Positions 37,456-50,600 of a stretch of DNA of 64,000 bases are shown in pieces. How positions within the stretch are numbered: position 1 is the first letter of the stretch; each line of letters opens with the position of its first letter. Origin of the DNA: Phoenix dactylifera (lineage: Eukaryota; Streptophyta; Magnoliopsida; Arecales; Arecaceae); the NCBI RefSeq assembly GCF_009389715.1, contig NC_052400.1, positions 2,418,001 through 2,482,000 of the forward strand, written 5' to 3'. The notes beneath the pieces were generated by a model. That model was not told the DNA's origin. It saw only the letters and a list, made by a program, of their open reading frames with translations, and made no database searches. Position numbers and translations under genes: made by a program.

Positions 37456-38504
37456 TAAAAATTTCACAAGCATTAAATAAAGAATACGAACAAAGTTCGT
37501 CACATAGCATCATGCTGCGTGCACCGGAGAAACTATTTTTCCAAAATATTTGCAAAAACCATAAATATACTCTATAGTTATTTTATATGTAAAATACATT
37601 CTTATCAAAACACTTTTGACAAACCTCAGTGGATTTATTTTTGCATGGTTAGTTTTTGAACAAACAAGTTACTCTCCTGATATGGGTAATGGTCGGCATC
37701 TCACATGATTTCAGCATAAATCATATACACCGAATAAGACTATATACAAACTTGTGTCTTAGTCTGATCGATTGGCCATCAAAGTGACTTGACTCATGCA
37801 AGTTTACATGGACCCGTCAGGTCATAGGATATACAAAGGCTATTATACCATTAACAGCCAGTCAATGTAATGTGTCACAGCCAAGTTAATGTGGAGCCTT
37901 TACTCTAACAACCGAGAAATGGTTACCACAATTTTATGGTCATCATCTACCATTAACAGCCATGTAGATGAAGTCTCCCAACGTCATCCTTCATTTTGAC
38001 AATTTAAGGAATAAGAAACCAGAGTCTTAGGTCTCCTTCAATTGGCCAATCAATCACATGCTATTAGATATCAATAAAATATTATGAATAAAATAAAAGA
38101 ATAATTAATGTCTCAAAATATAATATCTTATATAAAAACATAGCCTTGTAAGGCACCAATTCGAACGATTAGCTCTATATGGACAATGCACTATAGACAA
38201 CAGAAATATTTGTGTTTGGTTGAATCCAACATCTCTTAGATAGACTGCCTTTTCAAAAGTTTCTAAAACCAGTCATCTAAATCAGAAGAAGGGCATTATT
38301 ACTGATTTACTGTGAATGGTTACAAAGAACCACAGACCTGAAAATTCATGAATGATTAAGTCACATGGAATCCCAACCTGGTAGAGGCTAGTTTACAAGT
38401 AAAGAACTTAAAAGCAGAGGCATAATGCAGATCACATATTTACAAAGTTAAGGCTTGGAACTAAATTGATAGGAAAAAGCATACCCATTGATAGTTATGC
38501 TTAC

Positions 38505-38592
38505 CAGCTCTTCAGGTAATAAATCTTGTTCAATAAATAGCCTCTCTGAAAGCTTTAGTTTTGATAATTGTGCAGCAAGTGCATGCAAATCC
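38505..38592 (-). pseudogene. Exon-like segment C of an unrecognised gene inside the CACTA element
   Basis: A canonical acceptor (TTTCTCTCCAG|GGATTTGC) and donor (GAAGAGCTG|GTAAGC) enclose 88 bases encoding DLHALAAQLSKLKLSERLFI then EQDLLPEEL. Both splice sites and an unbroken helical-looking peptide make a real exon likely. Same strand as segments A and D. Family unknown to me. Confidence 0.5.
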
Positions 38593-39716
38593 CTGGAGAG
38601 AAAAGGTACCTTACATATAATATAACATACATTTAAAAGACAGAGCAAAATGGCAAAACAGAAATTCAATGCAAGATGAGGGGATCCAGGATTTTTCCTT
38701 CGGGAGGCCAACAAATACATCATAAAAACAACATCAATTAAATAGTATAATGATTCAAAGTTTTTCATGGAAAGAAAAATGCATACAAATTGAAATTGAA
38801 CTCAATATCAACTACCATACCAAATCCAAAGTTACTTTGAGTATCATATTCATTTGAATTTGGAAATAGTATCAAATTTAGCTTATGTGCCAATACGCTC
38901 CTAGGAGGTTGAAATTAATATACTGAATGCAATCAATGTTTACCATAAAATATTCACAAGTTAAAGATAAAAAATTATCAATAATTAATATTACTTGTTG
39001 ATTATAAAGTATAACTCGAAAATATTGCAAGATTTTAGGCCAAACATTAATATAAATATTGTAAACTAACTTAAAGGCTAGAAAGGTTAACCATACAATG
39101 TGAATGGTTGAACTCATATGTTCATATATTGACCGTGTTAGGTATGGAAATTTCAGACATAGAAAAAGAAGTAAACTGGTTAAAATAAAACAAGTACTGG
39201 CATCAATGAACACTACCTGTTCAAGACTCTGTAACAGTCATTCTATTTACAAATAATTTGATTCAGAATTCAGATTATGCCAAAGCAATGGTGAAGTGTA
39301 AAAACACCATGTAAAAAGCTCATATTGGTATTTGATAGCAGAAAAGCTACAAAAGAGATTTCAGGATGTTGTGAGGGAGAAGAGAGCAGAACTTTCAACT
39401 CTCCTTTGATGGAGGAATCACCACATGATATGAATAAATAGCAAAGAAGAGTGTGCAAGGAGGATCATCTATATATGGAAAAATGGTCGTCAACTATGGT
39501 TACAGGAGAATCAGTTAAGAGCACATCGGAAGTACTTCATAAAATCAAAAGTTAAAAGATTGTTTTCAGACAGGCAATGTTATACTCAATCTTCCTAATT
39601 TTTTTTATGGATAATAGCATAAATGAAGATCATTGACGCAAGGCATAAAAGCATAGGCCAACTGATAAACAACAATTTTGTGAAAAACTAGTTATAAATA
39701 CATGAAACTGATAAAC

Positions 39717-39821
39717 TAATGCCTCGCAACTTGATGTGGGGTCATCATACACAATGAAATTGTCATCTGCACACCAAGATAAGAGGCCCTTTCCCCTGAC
39801 AGAAAGCATAGAGCTTACACC
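39717..39821 (-). pseudogene. Exon-like segment A of an unrecognised gene inside the CACTA element
   Basis: The acceptor ATTTTATGCAG|GGTGTAAGC and a donor GCATTA|GTTTAT bound 35 codons encoding GVSSMLSVRGKGLLSWCADD and NFIVYDDPTSSCEAL. A further short piece, ELKVLLSSPSQHPEISF (about 39352-39404), follows on the same strand. Together with segments C and D this suggests captured exons of one host gene in order. I cannot name it. It is also possible that these are unusual exons of the element itself. Confidence 0.45.
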
Positions 39822-40854
39822 CTGCATAAAATCTAGAGACAATAAAGGTCAACATCCGCTAGAGGATTGCCGAAAACCTTCAAATAAGCATATACTAGAA
39901 GAGCTTATAGTATTAATTTTGATTAGGAGCTAAGAAACAGATCAGCTAACACAGCTGCAGAAGACCCACTTGGGATATAGTTGTATGCAACAAAATGCCT
40001 AACATCAGACTGCCTATGGATTATAATCTTTTCAGAATGTCACAGCTGTCTGTTTAAAGAGGCTGACATGAATTCATTAACAGATTCAGGCTATACTCAT
40101 TTGAATGAAAATATGGTTTCGGGTCCGGATTTGTATTTTTTTAAAATATATATATTTGGTTTTTTGGCAGATTCAGTTGTGCCAAGTTTCCACAAAGTCC
40201 AATACCAAAATCATTGCAAATACAGATTACCGTGTGCATTCAAATTGAGATTATGCCAAAAAATTCCAAAATAATTGGCTGTAAACATGCAATGGGTTCT
40301 TAGAATGACTACTTACATACAAAACCTGAGCTTGTTTGCATTATGGTTAATAAATCAGATTTAATTAACAATAGCAGGGATGGGGATATACTGCATCATC
40401 AAACTATTGTCATTGTGGAGACAATTTCCAAATGCTTGCACCCAACAGTGCCTATATGGTTCAGCAAATAACCCCATCATGATCCCAAATAAATACAGAC
40501 ATGCTCCTAGATCAAGCCTAACTGACCAACTTCAGGGAAAACCTCGCAAGGTAGATACATATTTAAATTTGACTTCATACACAGGATCCTACAGTATAAG
40601 TCCTTCTTCCCTAAACAATATGGGCATTTTCTGCTTTTTCTCAGTTGGCATGAAGGGACCAAATTGACCTAGACTCTGCCTGGTTTATCTGCAGACCTAG
40701 AAAATTAATCCCAAGCCCTTCCTAAAGATTGTAGAATTAATCAATTTTTTAACTTAGCCAACTAGCAACAAAATAATAAAAAATAATAATTGTTCAATGT
40801 GCATCAACGATCATACTTATCAGGGTTGCCGAGTCGATCGAGGTTTGAGGGCTG

Positions 40855-41175
40855 CTCGGACGGCGCCGGAGAGGAGGGAGGAGGAGGAGATCCTCGGGCG
40901 GAGGCAAAGCTAGAGAATCTGTAAAAAAAGAAAAAAACACCCACGAACACACGAACAAGAAGAGGCGGAGAAGGAGGAGAACAAGCGAGAAGGAGGGAGA
41001 AGAGGGAGGAGAAGAAAAATACCTCAGGTGGAAGAGATCGGGGTTGGTCGGTCGGCGCCGGAGAGGAGGGAGGAGGAGAGGAGGTTGGAATCCGACGGTC
41101 GGCACCGGAGAGGAGGAAGACGGTTGACTATGGCAGTGCCGGAGAGGAGGAAGACGGAAGCCGGAGAGGAGAAAT
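40855..41175. repeat. Degenerate purine-rich minisatellite, GGCGCCGGAGAGGAGG motif
   Basis: The motif GGCGCCGGAGAGGAGGGAGG recurs at about 40861, 41054, 41102 (GGCACCGGAGAGGAGGAAG) and 41130 with GAC-GG spacers. It lies in the promoter-proximal part of the CACTA element's minus-strand gene. Open frames through it (Pro/Leu/Arg-rich) are composition artefacts. Confidence 0.65.
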
Positions 41176-41247
41176 AGGGGAAGTAGCCAGCGCAGAATGA
41201 GGGTTCGATCGGGGTCGGGCGCTGAGTTTTGAGGGATTCTACCCTTA

Positions 41248-41517
41248 GACGACGCTTATAAGCGTCGTCCTGGATCGACACTTCTACGCGTCGGGTATAT
41301 TCGACGCTTATAAGCGTCGTGTTATCGAAGGGCCAAAAATGACGCTTAAAAGCGTCGTTATAGGTCCAGTTCCCACGCCTTCCAGCGACGATTTCGCTAG
41401 AGGGCTGTGCCGACGCTTTTAAGCGTCGTCTATTCCTTTAATTGCCGACGCTCTTAATAAGCGTCGGCAAAAGTTGACCCGTATAAAATTTTGCCGACGC
41501 TTTCTCCTAGCGTCGGC
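41248..41517. repeat. Right subterminal palindrome array of the CACTA element
   Basis: Copies at about 41248 (GACGACGCTTATAAGCGTCG), 41307, 41340, 41411, 41445 (CCGACGCTCTTAATAAGCGTCGG) and 41493 (CCGACGCTTTCTCCTAGCGTCGG). They match the left-end array, as expected for subterminal binding sites of one element. The outermost two have diverged cores but keep complementary arms. Confidence 0.88.
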
Positions 41518-41570
41518 AAAAATGGGTCGGCTTTCTCTAATTTTACTGTAGTGTATATATATAATAATTT

Positions 41571-41970
41571 AGGATCTTATTAGGGTTCTTTGATCCTATA
41601 TAAGTACCCAAAATCTACGCAGCAAATAATCGATGTGGGACTAAATACATGCCCGTACGAATCCTTACATACTCCCTCCGTTGAAGCCTTAACGTTCTCG
41701 TCAGGCTATGAATTCAAATCCATTCAAATCTAATTACAAACATCACGATCGGCCCGTGATCAGCCATAATGGATTCGTGCTGCAGTGTCTCTTAGTGTAC
41801 ATAGGTTATGAGTTGGGTCCGCTCCGATACCATTTATAACAACCCATGCCTTCAACCAAAATAGCTAGCTGGAAGTATTATTTGGGTTTTTTGATCCTAT
41901 ATAAGTACCCAAGATCTACTTAGCAAATAACTAATGTGGAACTAATTATACGCCTGCACGGATCCTCACA
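41571..41970 (-). mobile_element. TRIM (terminal-repeat retrotransposon in miniature)
   Basis: Two related repeats, each containing ATCCTATATAAGTACCCAA and a GTGG-GACTAA motif, lie at about 41571-41669 and 41833-41970. Read on the minus strand, the right copy starts TGTGAGGATCC and is followed by TGGTATCGGAGC (41832-41821). That is one mismatch from TGGTATCAGAGC, the primer-binding site for initiator methionine tRNA. A purine-rich stretch AACGGAGGGAG precedes the left copy, as a polypurine tract should. The internal region is only about 160 bases with no gag or pol. The left repeat is shorter and close to the CACTA end. A lone fragment of the same LTR lies at 56440-56530. Confidence 0.82.
41821..41832 (-). 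other. TRIM primer-binding site (initiator tRNA-Met)
   Basis: TGGTATCGGAGC on the minus strand directly abuts the 5' LTR end (GTTATAAA). The consensus complementary to the 3' end of plant initiator tRNA-Met is TGGTATCAGAGC; one base differs. Confidence 0.8.
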
Positions 41971-42484
41971 ATATAATAGATAACAATGGTAAAACAATGG
42001 CATATTTAATATATAATATTTTTTTAATGTAGTTTTTTTTTTTTTTTGAGTGCTTCTGCTCTGCTTTCTTCTATTTGAGAATTGAACATGAATCGTTGCA
42101 CCAAAAAGAAGGGTCCAACCACCATGCCTAAATTTCTCTTTTCTTTAAAAAAGGTCCCCATCACAGATAAAATGTCATATCATCCAGAATATGATCGGAA
42201 ACCAAACGTATCAAAGTTTCCAAAGAGATAACAAATAAAACATGCCTAAATTTCATTTAGCAACAAAAATCTCAAATTGTCTATCATCGAGAATATTCTG
42301 TTTTATCATGCAATAGCCATTATAAATAAACAATGGCTTTTTTCCATCCAAATCCCCATTATGTCCATCATATCAAACTGTCTTTAAAATAATGATTGTT
42401 GTTTATGTTTTCTTCTCAAGCTTGTCTAGAGTGCAAGCCTAGGATTAACATTTTCTCGTCTTGTATGCACAAAATTTTAGAACA

Positions 42485-42831
42485 ATAACACAATTATTTT
42501 GATATGTCACAGCAATATCAAAAACTTCCATCCTATGATTGGATGGATTTAGGACGGTACCAGCGGCAATGGAGGGGCCACCCTTTACTTCGGAACATTC
42601 AGACTATATTAAGTCGTGGTGTGGTCTTTCAGATGAAGCATATTTTCAGAGAAACAAACGGAGCTGCGGACTGGTTGACTTCGTATGTGGTTAGTTATTT
42701 TAGAGGCACTCTATAGTTTGGACAAAGAGAGCAGCCTAAAACACTCCAAAATTTATTATTTTCTAATTTTATTAGATATATCTATATTAAAATAGTATGA
42801 ATCATCCACTTTACCAAAAAAAAAAAAATTA
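42485..42831 (+). mobile_element. LINE 3'-end fragment with RNase H tail and poly(A)
   Basis: An open frame encodes YQRQWRGHPLLRNIQTILSR, then KHIFRETNGAADWLTSYV, the C-terminal end of the LINE RNase H domain (…ETNxAAD motif). About 110 non-coding bases follow, ending TTTACC plus a 12-A run at 42819-42831. 5'-truncated and without a clear target duplication. Confidence 0.72.
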
Positions 42832-43300
42832 TCCTTTTAAATTCATGCGTAACAGGTCTTTTATATCTAATTGTTATTTAGCTATTATTATAGTCACAAT
42901 ATTATTCTCAGTTCCGGAATCATTAATAAAATAACATTTTTAATTTAAATTTATTGTATAGCAATCAAAAAAAATTTGAGAAATTTTTTTTTTTTTGGTG
43001 AACACTGATTTTATCAATATTTTTTATTATTTATTATTTTCTGCTATAAATGGGATCCAATATTTTACCCCCAAATTGAAATATTCAATCATTTAACCTG
43101 ACAGAAACAGAAAAATAACGGCTTTTATTTCTAATAGTAACAGCCAGTGGTACCAAATCGCCGTACTGAAATCCCAACCCACTTTTTTTTTTTTTTTGAA
43201 TGGGTTCGGTTGGCTCCAATTTCCACACCAACTCCGAGACTCAAATGCTTAACTCTAACGCAAATATTTCCGTTTCCGTTATTCTCTTTTTTATAATCGA

Positions 43301-43375
43301 CCGTTGATGATAAGATAAAAATATCCAGAATAAATAACCCGTGAGGTTGGCGTCCAATATTTGGAGCTATGATGC

Positions 43376-43380
<5 letters not shown>
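43301..43380. repeat. 80-bp direct repeat, distal copy, upstream of USP
   Basis: CCGTTGATGATAAGATAAAA…ATATTTGGAGCTATGATGCGCTTT matches 44395-44474 over 80 bases, with roughly ten substitutions. The two copies flank an about 1-kb AT-rich foldback segment directly upstream of the USP promoter. Confidence 0.88.

Positions 43381-43447
<67 letters not shown>
43381..43447. repeat. (TA)n microsatellite, about 67 bp
   Basis: An uninterrupted AT dinucleotide run. The Tyr/Ile 'protein' read through it is an artefact. Confidence 0.95.
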
Positions 43448-44390
<943 letters not shown>

Positions 44391-44394
44391 AAAC

Positions 44395-44474
44395 CCGTTC
44401 ATGATGAGATAAAAATATCCAGAATAAATAAGCCGTGAGGTTGGATTCGGATATTTGGAGCCCTGATGCCCTTT
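44395..44474. repeat. 80-bp direct repeat, proximal copy, upstream of USP
   Basis: CCGTTCATGATGAGATAAAA…ATATTTGGAGCCCTGATGCCCTTT, the counterpart of 43301-43380. It ends about 90 bases upstream of the USP TATA box. Confidence 0.88.
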
Positions 44475-44563
44475 AAAAAAGAAGAAAGCTGCCCGTTTGG
44501 CCAAACTCAAAGCTTGGAGTTTTGAGAGGTGGTTGCTTGGGGTTCCCGACAATTCCGCTGGTG

Positions 44564-44573
44564 TCTATATATT
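44564..44573 (+). promoter_or_regulatory. Likely TATA box of USP
   Basis: TCTATATATT lies about 95 bases upstream of the ATG at 44667. A CT-rich leader (CTCTCTCGTCTTCG…) falls between them, which fits a transcription start near 44595-44605. Confidence 0.55.
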
Positions 44574-44666
44574 CCCAGATCGCTCGCTCTTGGATCTCAA
44601 CTGATCACTATCCATCCCCTCTCTCTCGTCTTCGTTCTTCGTCGTCTCGATTCGGGCATCATTGGG

Positions 44667-47600
44667 ATGGCTTCCACCGCCGAGAAGCTCTCGGGGCTCA
44701 GCATCAGCGATGACTGTGCGTCCTGCCCGAACCTTCAGAAGAATCTCGGAATTCTCTCCCCGGATGAGGTCTCGATCTCGTTTCTTTCTTTCTTCTCTCT
44801 TTTGTTTGATTTTAGCGACTAACGTGGCTTTCTTGAACATTGGAGTGCGAGATCTTGATTGCACGAGTGTGGTTGTGTTCTTTCTTTCTTTCTTTTCTTT
44901 TATATAGCGCCGGAATTCGAACTAAGAACTTTTTTTCTTGTTTGTTTTTGGCCTTGTTTGTGTTCCATTTTGTCGTTTTCAGCGGTATCTTGAGGGAAGT
45001 AAGATGATGGAGGTACTGGTTTATTGAGAAGTAAAGGAAGCGAGATCTTGGCCGCATTGGTGTAGTCCAATTGGGATCTTGTGGATTTTAGGGTAGGATC
45101 AACTCAAATGGGGATAGACTTCACATCAAGAACCTCTTCTTGTTTTGTATCCCGAGGAAAATAACACGACTACCGTTCTGGTTTTTTATTTACTACTGTT
45201 AGAAATCATTTCTTGAAAATTAAAAATGCGAGATCTTTATAATGCCAGTGTGATTTAGTTCGGATTTTTAGGTTTTAGGGTAGGAGTCTACTTAATTTGG
45301 CCTTTTTTGAAGAAACAATGTCGGTTCATTTTATTAAATCTCATCAGCTTCAACATTCTCTTAACACATGTTTCCAACTCTCTTTTTTTTTGGTTTGGGA
45401 ATTAAGGAATAAGAGATCTTGATCACATGAGTCTTTTCAGGCTCAGATTCTTAGATTTCAGGACCGGATTTGACTCGAATGGGGCCAGAATTCATCCCAA
45501 GAACTCAACTCCCAAGAACTAAACCCTCTCTATGAACAGAACCTAATTGAGAAAGGCTTATTTGTTTATTTTTTTAATTTTAGGATTGGTTCATAATTTC
45601 ATACTCACAAAAAAACCACTTTTCTAGTACGATCAAGAAACTTTGTCCGCCTTTTGATGATTTACTTTTTTTTATTTTTATTTTTTTGATTGGTCCATAG
45701 CATTGGTAGACATCATGCTCTAGAAATAGCTTCATTGATTTTGATGACGACGATGACAATGATGATGATCATTCTCCATCTCTCAATGCACAATACCTCT
45801 TATTCAAGGAGGTCCTGTATTATCTGGCGTCTGTTTAGAATATCTCTTTCATTGATCTTTGAAGTTTTTAGTGTTTGCTAGCTTTTCCAGTCCTGTTTAT
45901 TTCCTGTTGTTATATTTCCACTTCTTCTTTCCCTTGCTCTGCTCCTTCATGTGCGGTATAGAATTCTCTCCAAAAGGAGATTGTTGGCTTTGCGGAGTAT
46001 TTATGTTCTCAAAGCAAGCTTCTAATCCATGGTTTCAGTGTCTATACCATTTAAACCATGTCACCAGTGTTTCATTAATTATGATTGAAATGCTTTATTC
46101 GCCAGTGCTCTTTTATTGATACTACAACTATGTACTCTGCAAAAACTATCACCATTTTGATGATGCTTCTGCCACAGCTTATCTAGAGTAGCATTTCCAC
46201 TATCAATTTGAGCTAGAGGGCCTTATGTTACTTCCAGTTCTCAAGGTTCTTTTGCCCCCAAGGGGTAAAAATACTTGATGTTTCACTGAGAGCACACCTC
46301 AGACTTGGATCATGCATGCATGTCTCTCAAGTATTTCCATTGCTGATACCATTATCAAGTTCAGCTTTAGGATCTTCACATTAAGGTGAGGCTCTTCAGG
46401 GACCGTGTATTCTTTCAATTTGCCACGTTGTCCATTTGACTCTATTATCTCAAGATTTTGCATGCGGTTCTTTCTGCAAGCATTTTTTTTGGTGCTCCTT
46501 GTTTTTATATTCTTATCCTGCACATTTTCCAATGTCTCAAAAAAGTGCACTGTCATCTCTTCTGCTTTAGCTTATGTCCCATAATAATTTTGATTAGGCT
46601 GGTGATCATATTGATCAACATATTAATTTTGGTTAAAGTTTATTCTCTGGAGCTTCTTTAGTCACATGAGAGTGCAAGAAGCATGATGCTACCTCTTGCT
46701 CCTTCTTCAAAGTATCAAGCTATTCTACACCTTTGCAAGCGTTGATAGAGTTCAGCACCTTACCAGTGGCCTTCATTATTCCTAATTCCTTGATGCGGAG
46801 GGTCTTAATGGTTAAAGGTTTCATTCAAGTGTCATTCTTGCATTCAAATCATGCTTGCACTCTGCTTTTGCTTGCTAACATTTTGACCTTGTTCCAGATC
46901 AGCTATCCTTGACGACACCATCTATTCATCAAAACCTACTTGGCTCAGGAAAAAGTGTAAAGTTCATTATTGTATCATTTCATAAAAACCTGTATCATAT
47001 GTTTACCTGAAATGCAATGTCATCTAAGTAGGTATTTTTAGTTTATGATATTTATTTTATATTCTATAAATGCTTCTACGTGCTTCAGGGGCCGAATTCC
47101 TAGTTTCAAGCTTTATTTTCCTGTTCTTTGATCTGCCCCATTTCCAGTATAGTTAAGTAAAAGTGAGATGCATTTTGATAACCAGTAATTCTTTTATAAG
47201 CAGTCAAAACATGAAAATATCAATCTTCAATTTGTTAATCACTTTTATGGTCACAATCAACTATTAAGCGTGTTGTGGACTGAAGGCGATTTATACCTCC
47301 AAGAATTTCTGGAACTTTAAAGCAGTTTCTTGGTCTGTTATTTGCTCTAAGTCTGGAAGTTGAGGTATACTACTGTATATAATATTGCTTTTTGCAGGTA
47401 TAGTGCATTTATGTTATACCTGTATGGTAGTTGTCATGGCCTTAGTTGTTTATACTAAGCTATCGTCTCCATTGATTTTATATTAAACTATCACAACCTC
47501 TCCGTGACTTGCATCACAAATTATGGCATATTTTGTTTTTCCAGTTCATATTTTCTATGATTTCTGTCTTTTTGTTTTTTAGAATGCCACTGTTCTTTTC

Positions 47601-50600
47601 ATATATACAGATTTCATTATGAACACTCAGATATTCATGCACTGTTTTATCTAAAGGTACCTTAGTATGATTAGAATGATTTAGTCATCACAGCATGTGC
47701 TGCCTAAAACTCAATATTTTTAGGGAAATGCCTGAAAACTCTATCTGCATGTGGAGGTTACTTGTTGTCATAACCTTAATTGTACTGATGGCATTGATCA
47801 GATTGTGCTTCCAAATTTCTGATATATATTTGTAATAATTTTTGTTCCTTGATCACCAGGTTGAACTTGCAAAAACGTTGTTGCATGAGGGACAGAGTCA
47901 TCTTTTTGATCATTGGCCAGACCTAGGTGTCGATGATGACAAAAAGAAGGGTTTCCTCAAACAGGTCTTTTTTTGTAATTTTTTTTTCACAATGTTGCTT
48001 CCTTCTGGGAGAATATGCTAATGCTGTAAACTTAAACATAATTTTTAAGATGCATATTTCTTTATCTCTGTGGCATGACTTGTTACATTTTTAAAGTCTG
48101 TTTGCATGTAGACTTATTTGATGCTCATACAAGAACATTCGAAGTTTAGAACTCCATGTTTCCTGATTCCTTTTTTAAGGAACTTATGTCATACCATTAG
48201 GCAACTTTGAACCACTTTCTTGGGCATGCTGAGCGATTACAAGGGATACAGGGAAATTCATTGACCTGCTAAATCAAAGAGAAATTTTGAAAGGAACATA
48301 GCATATTTATTAGGTTCATCAGGTTTAGATTAATGGATTAAATACGGCAGGAAATGAAAGAATTTCTCAGATTGTTTGGTGGCCTTTCTGTTCTTAGTAT
48401 ATGATAACACAGCATGGTTCATATGTTTCAGAAACAGAATTTGATATGATAAATTTAATGGGATGTTTGGAGCATGTAGTTGAAGTTGCACTTTAACTCA
48501 AGTTGCATTGCAACTTAAGTTGCAGTAGTTGATTTACAAGGAATTGCATTTCTTGTGTTTGGAAGAGAATTTGGAGAAAAGATGGGCCTCTTTGATGGAC
48601 ATCCGTCAAACACCTTTCTAGTGGATGCAATGTTGAGCACTCAATGTACATGGAAATAAGAGATTTTGGACAAAGAGGTTGGCATCAAAGTCGACGGTGG
48701 CGAGGGTCTGGGCATGGACATGGGCACCCATGGGGAGGGACTAGATGGCGGTGCATGCCTGGAGGAGGGTAGAGAAGGTAGAGGAGAGAGGCAGAGTAGG
48801 GGGCTAGAGCTGGTGCATGGTGGCGTATAGGTGGAGCAGTTGGGCAGCGACAACAGTGGAGGAGAGGGGGAAGGGAAGAGACTTTTTTTTTTTAACCACG
48901 ATACCTACTCTAGCGGCTCCGTCTCGCCTTGCACTCATTTTGATTACGAGTTGACCTAAGATAGCCCTACGTTGCAGCCTGGCAAGCAACTCAACTTATG
49001 GTGCAATTTAGGTTGTAGGCATCCAAACAAGCAGGTTGGTCTGCACCTGCAACTTGAGCTGCATGTGGCTTTATTTATATGACTCTAAACAACCCCTAAG
49101 AGAAGTTTTGATGTACGAATTATATTTCTGTCTATAAGATATTATCTTTAATTTCTATATTCATGCACACTTTTCGTATTTGAACCATGCTTATCAGAAG
49201 CTGCCCAAAAAACATGCTAGTATTTTGTGAAACATTAGGGCCCAAAAAAGATTTGACGGTCTGAGCAAAAGCAGAAAATTTAAGTAGAGAAATGAAAGAG
49301 AAATTCTTGGAGGATTGTAGCGTTAGGCCTTATCAATTTGGAAGATGTTGTTAGTGGTGAGAACAACCTTATCTCAGCTTCCATGGCTTCTCTTTTTATC
49401 TATTAGTTTCATAGTTTCTTTATTGTCCTAGTTCTGAATTTCCAAAATACATCTTGGTGTAGGTTTGTGGTTGGTGTCAGAAGGATGTCATGGAGTAAAC
49501 ATCTCTCATTATGAAAATATAACTGGTTCAAGCCAGCCAAAAATTGTAATATTCTCAGAAAGAATTGTGAAGTCCAAGTGGCATTATTTTCATCAATATA
49601 ATAACTTCCTTTCACTTTGGTTATGGGACAGCTGAGATGAAGCGTGATTTGCTAGTCTCATTACTAATAACCGAATTTTGTTTCTTTGTTACTTGTCTTT
49701 TTGTCCTTGTGTTTTTCTTTTCTACACTATCAGCAATTAAAGCTTGTTCATAATTTATTCATGCCTGTATTGTTAAACTTTGTGTACTTTTCTAGGTTGC
49801 TCTTCTTAATTCAAGTTATCCTGGTGGTTTGGTACAATATATTCAAAATGCAAGAAAGCTACTAGCAGATTCAAAGGCTGGGAAAAATCCATATGATGGT
49901 TTCACTCCTTCTGTGAGTAAATTTCACCTTCTTGTATTGCAGTCCATGTCTTTGGAGATACATGTAGTCATACTGTTTCCTTTTGCTGTCCACTTTGCTT
50001 GCTCTTTTTGCATGTGAAGTAATTTATTCGCATTAAATTGCTTCCATGCAAGCTTAAATGGTCTATGTAGCATTCAGATATTCGATTTAAAGCCAGGATT
50101 CTTAATAAGGGACTATCACTATGTATATATGCATCAGTGAACCCTTAACCGAGGTACAAATACTCAAAACAACTTGTAACTCCTCTAGAGAATAAATTTA
50201 TCCATATATGTTTGAAATATAGATTTTGATAGCGAGTTCCTATAAGAGTCTGCAAGTCTTATCAGTTTTTTTGTAGTTGATACTATTGCTCGTGGTAGTA
50301 AAATATCTGCTCTAACTGGCTACTGGGAAAACACACACTTGATTTTGGAAGAAGCTCCCATTACAGGCATCTTAGACATTTATTTGAAACTTGGCACGCT
50401 AGCACATCTTTTCTTGGTTAAGGTGATGTTTCATTTCCATTGAACAATGTGCATATTTCGACATCATTTTGATACATCAATAACTTAAACTGTTCAGTTT
50501 TTGCAGTTTCCAGAGCAAGAAAATGGATTAGTTTGATTTAAACAACTTTTAAATAGGCTTATACATTATTCTCAATAAGCCAAATGTAACTCTTAATTGT

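Larger units (their letters stand above)
34101..41553 (-). mobile_element. CACTA (En/Spm, DTC) transposon, 7.45 kb, with captured host DNA
   Basis: The left end is CACTACAAAAGAAG and the right end, read inward, is CACTACAGTAAAATTAG. TAT on both sides (34098-34100 and 41554-41556) is the 3-bp target duplication expected of the superfamily. Both subterminal regions carry arrays of the palindrome CCGACGCTTATAAGCGTCGG and variants, presumed binding sites for the element's TNPA-like protein. Inside, on the minus strand, are a Transposase_24-type gene (35220-37079), a captured receptor-like cytoplasmic kinase fragment (34855-35172) and exon-like pieces of an unrecognised gene (37.25-39.82 kb). I found no TNP2-type transposase, so the copy is probably non-autonomous. 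Confidence 0.9.

Noticed and set aside
40794..41281. Pro/Leu/Arg-rich open frames near the right end of the CACTA element
   Set aside because: They run through a GGAGAGGAGG minisatellite and lack any conserved motif.
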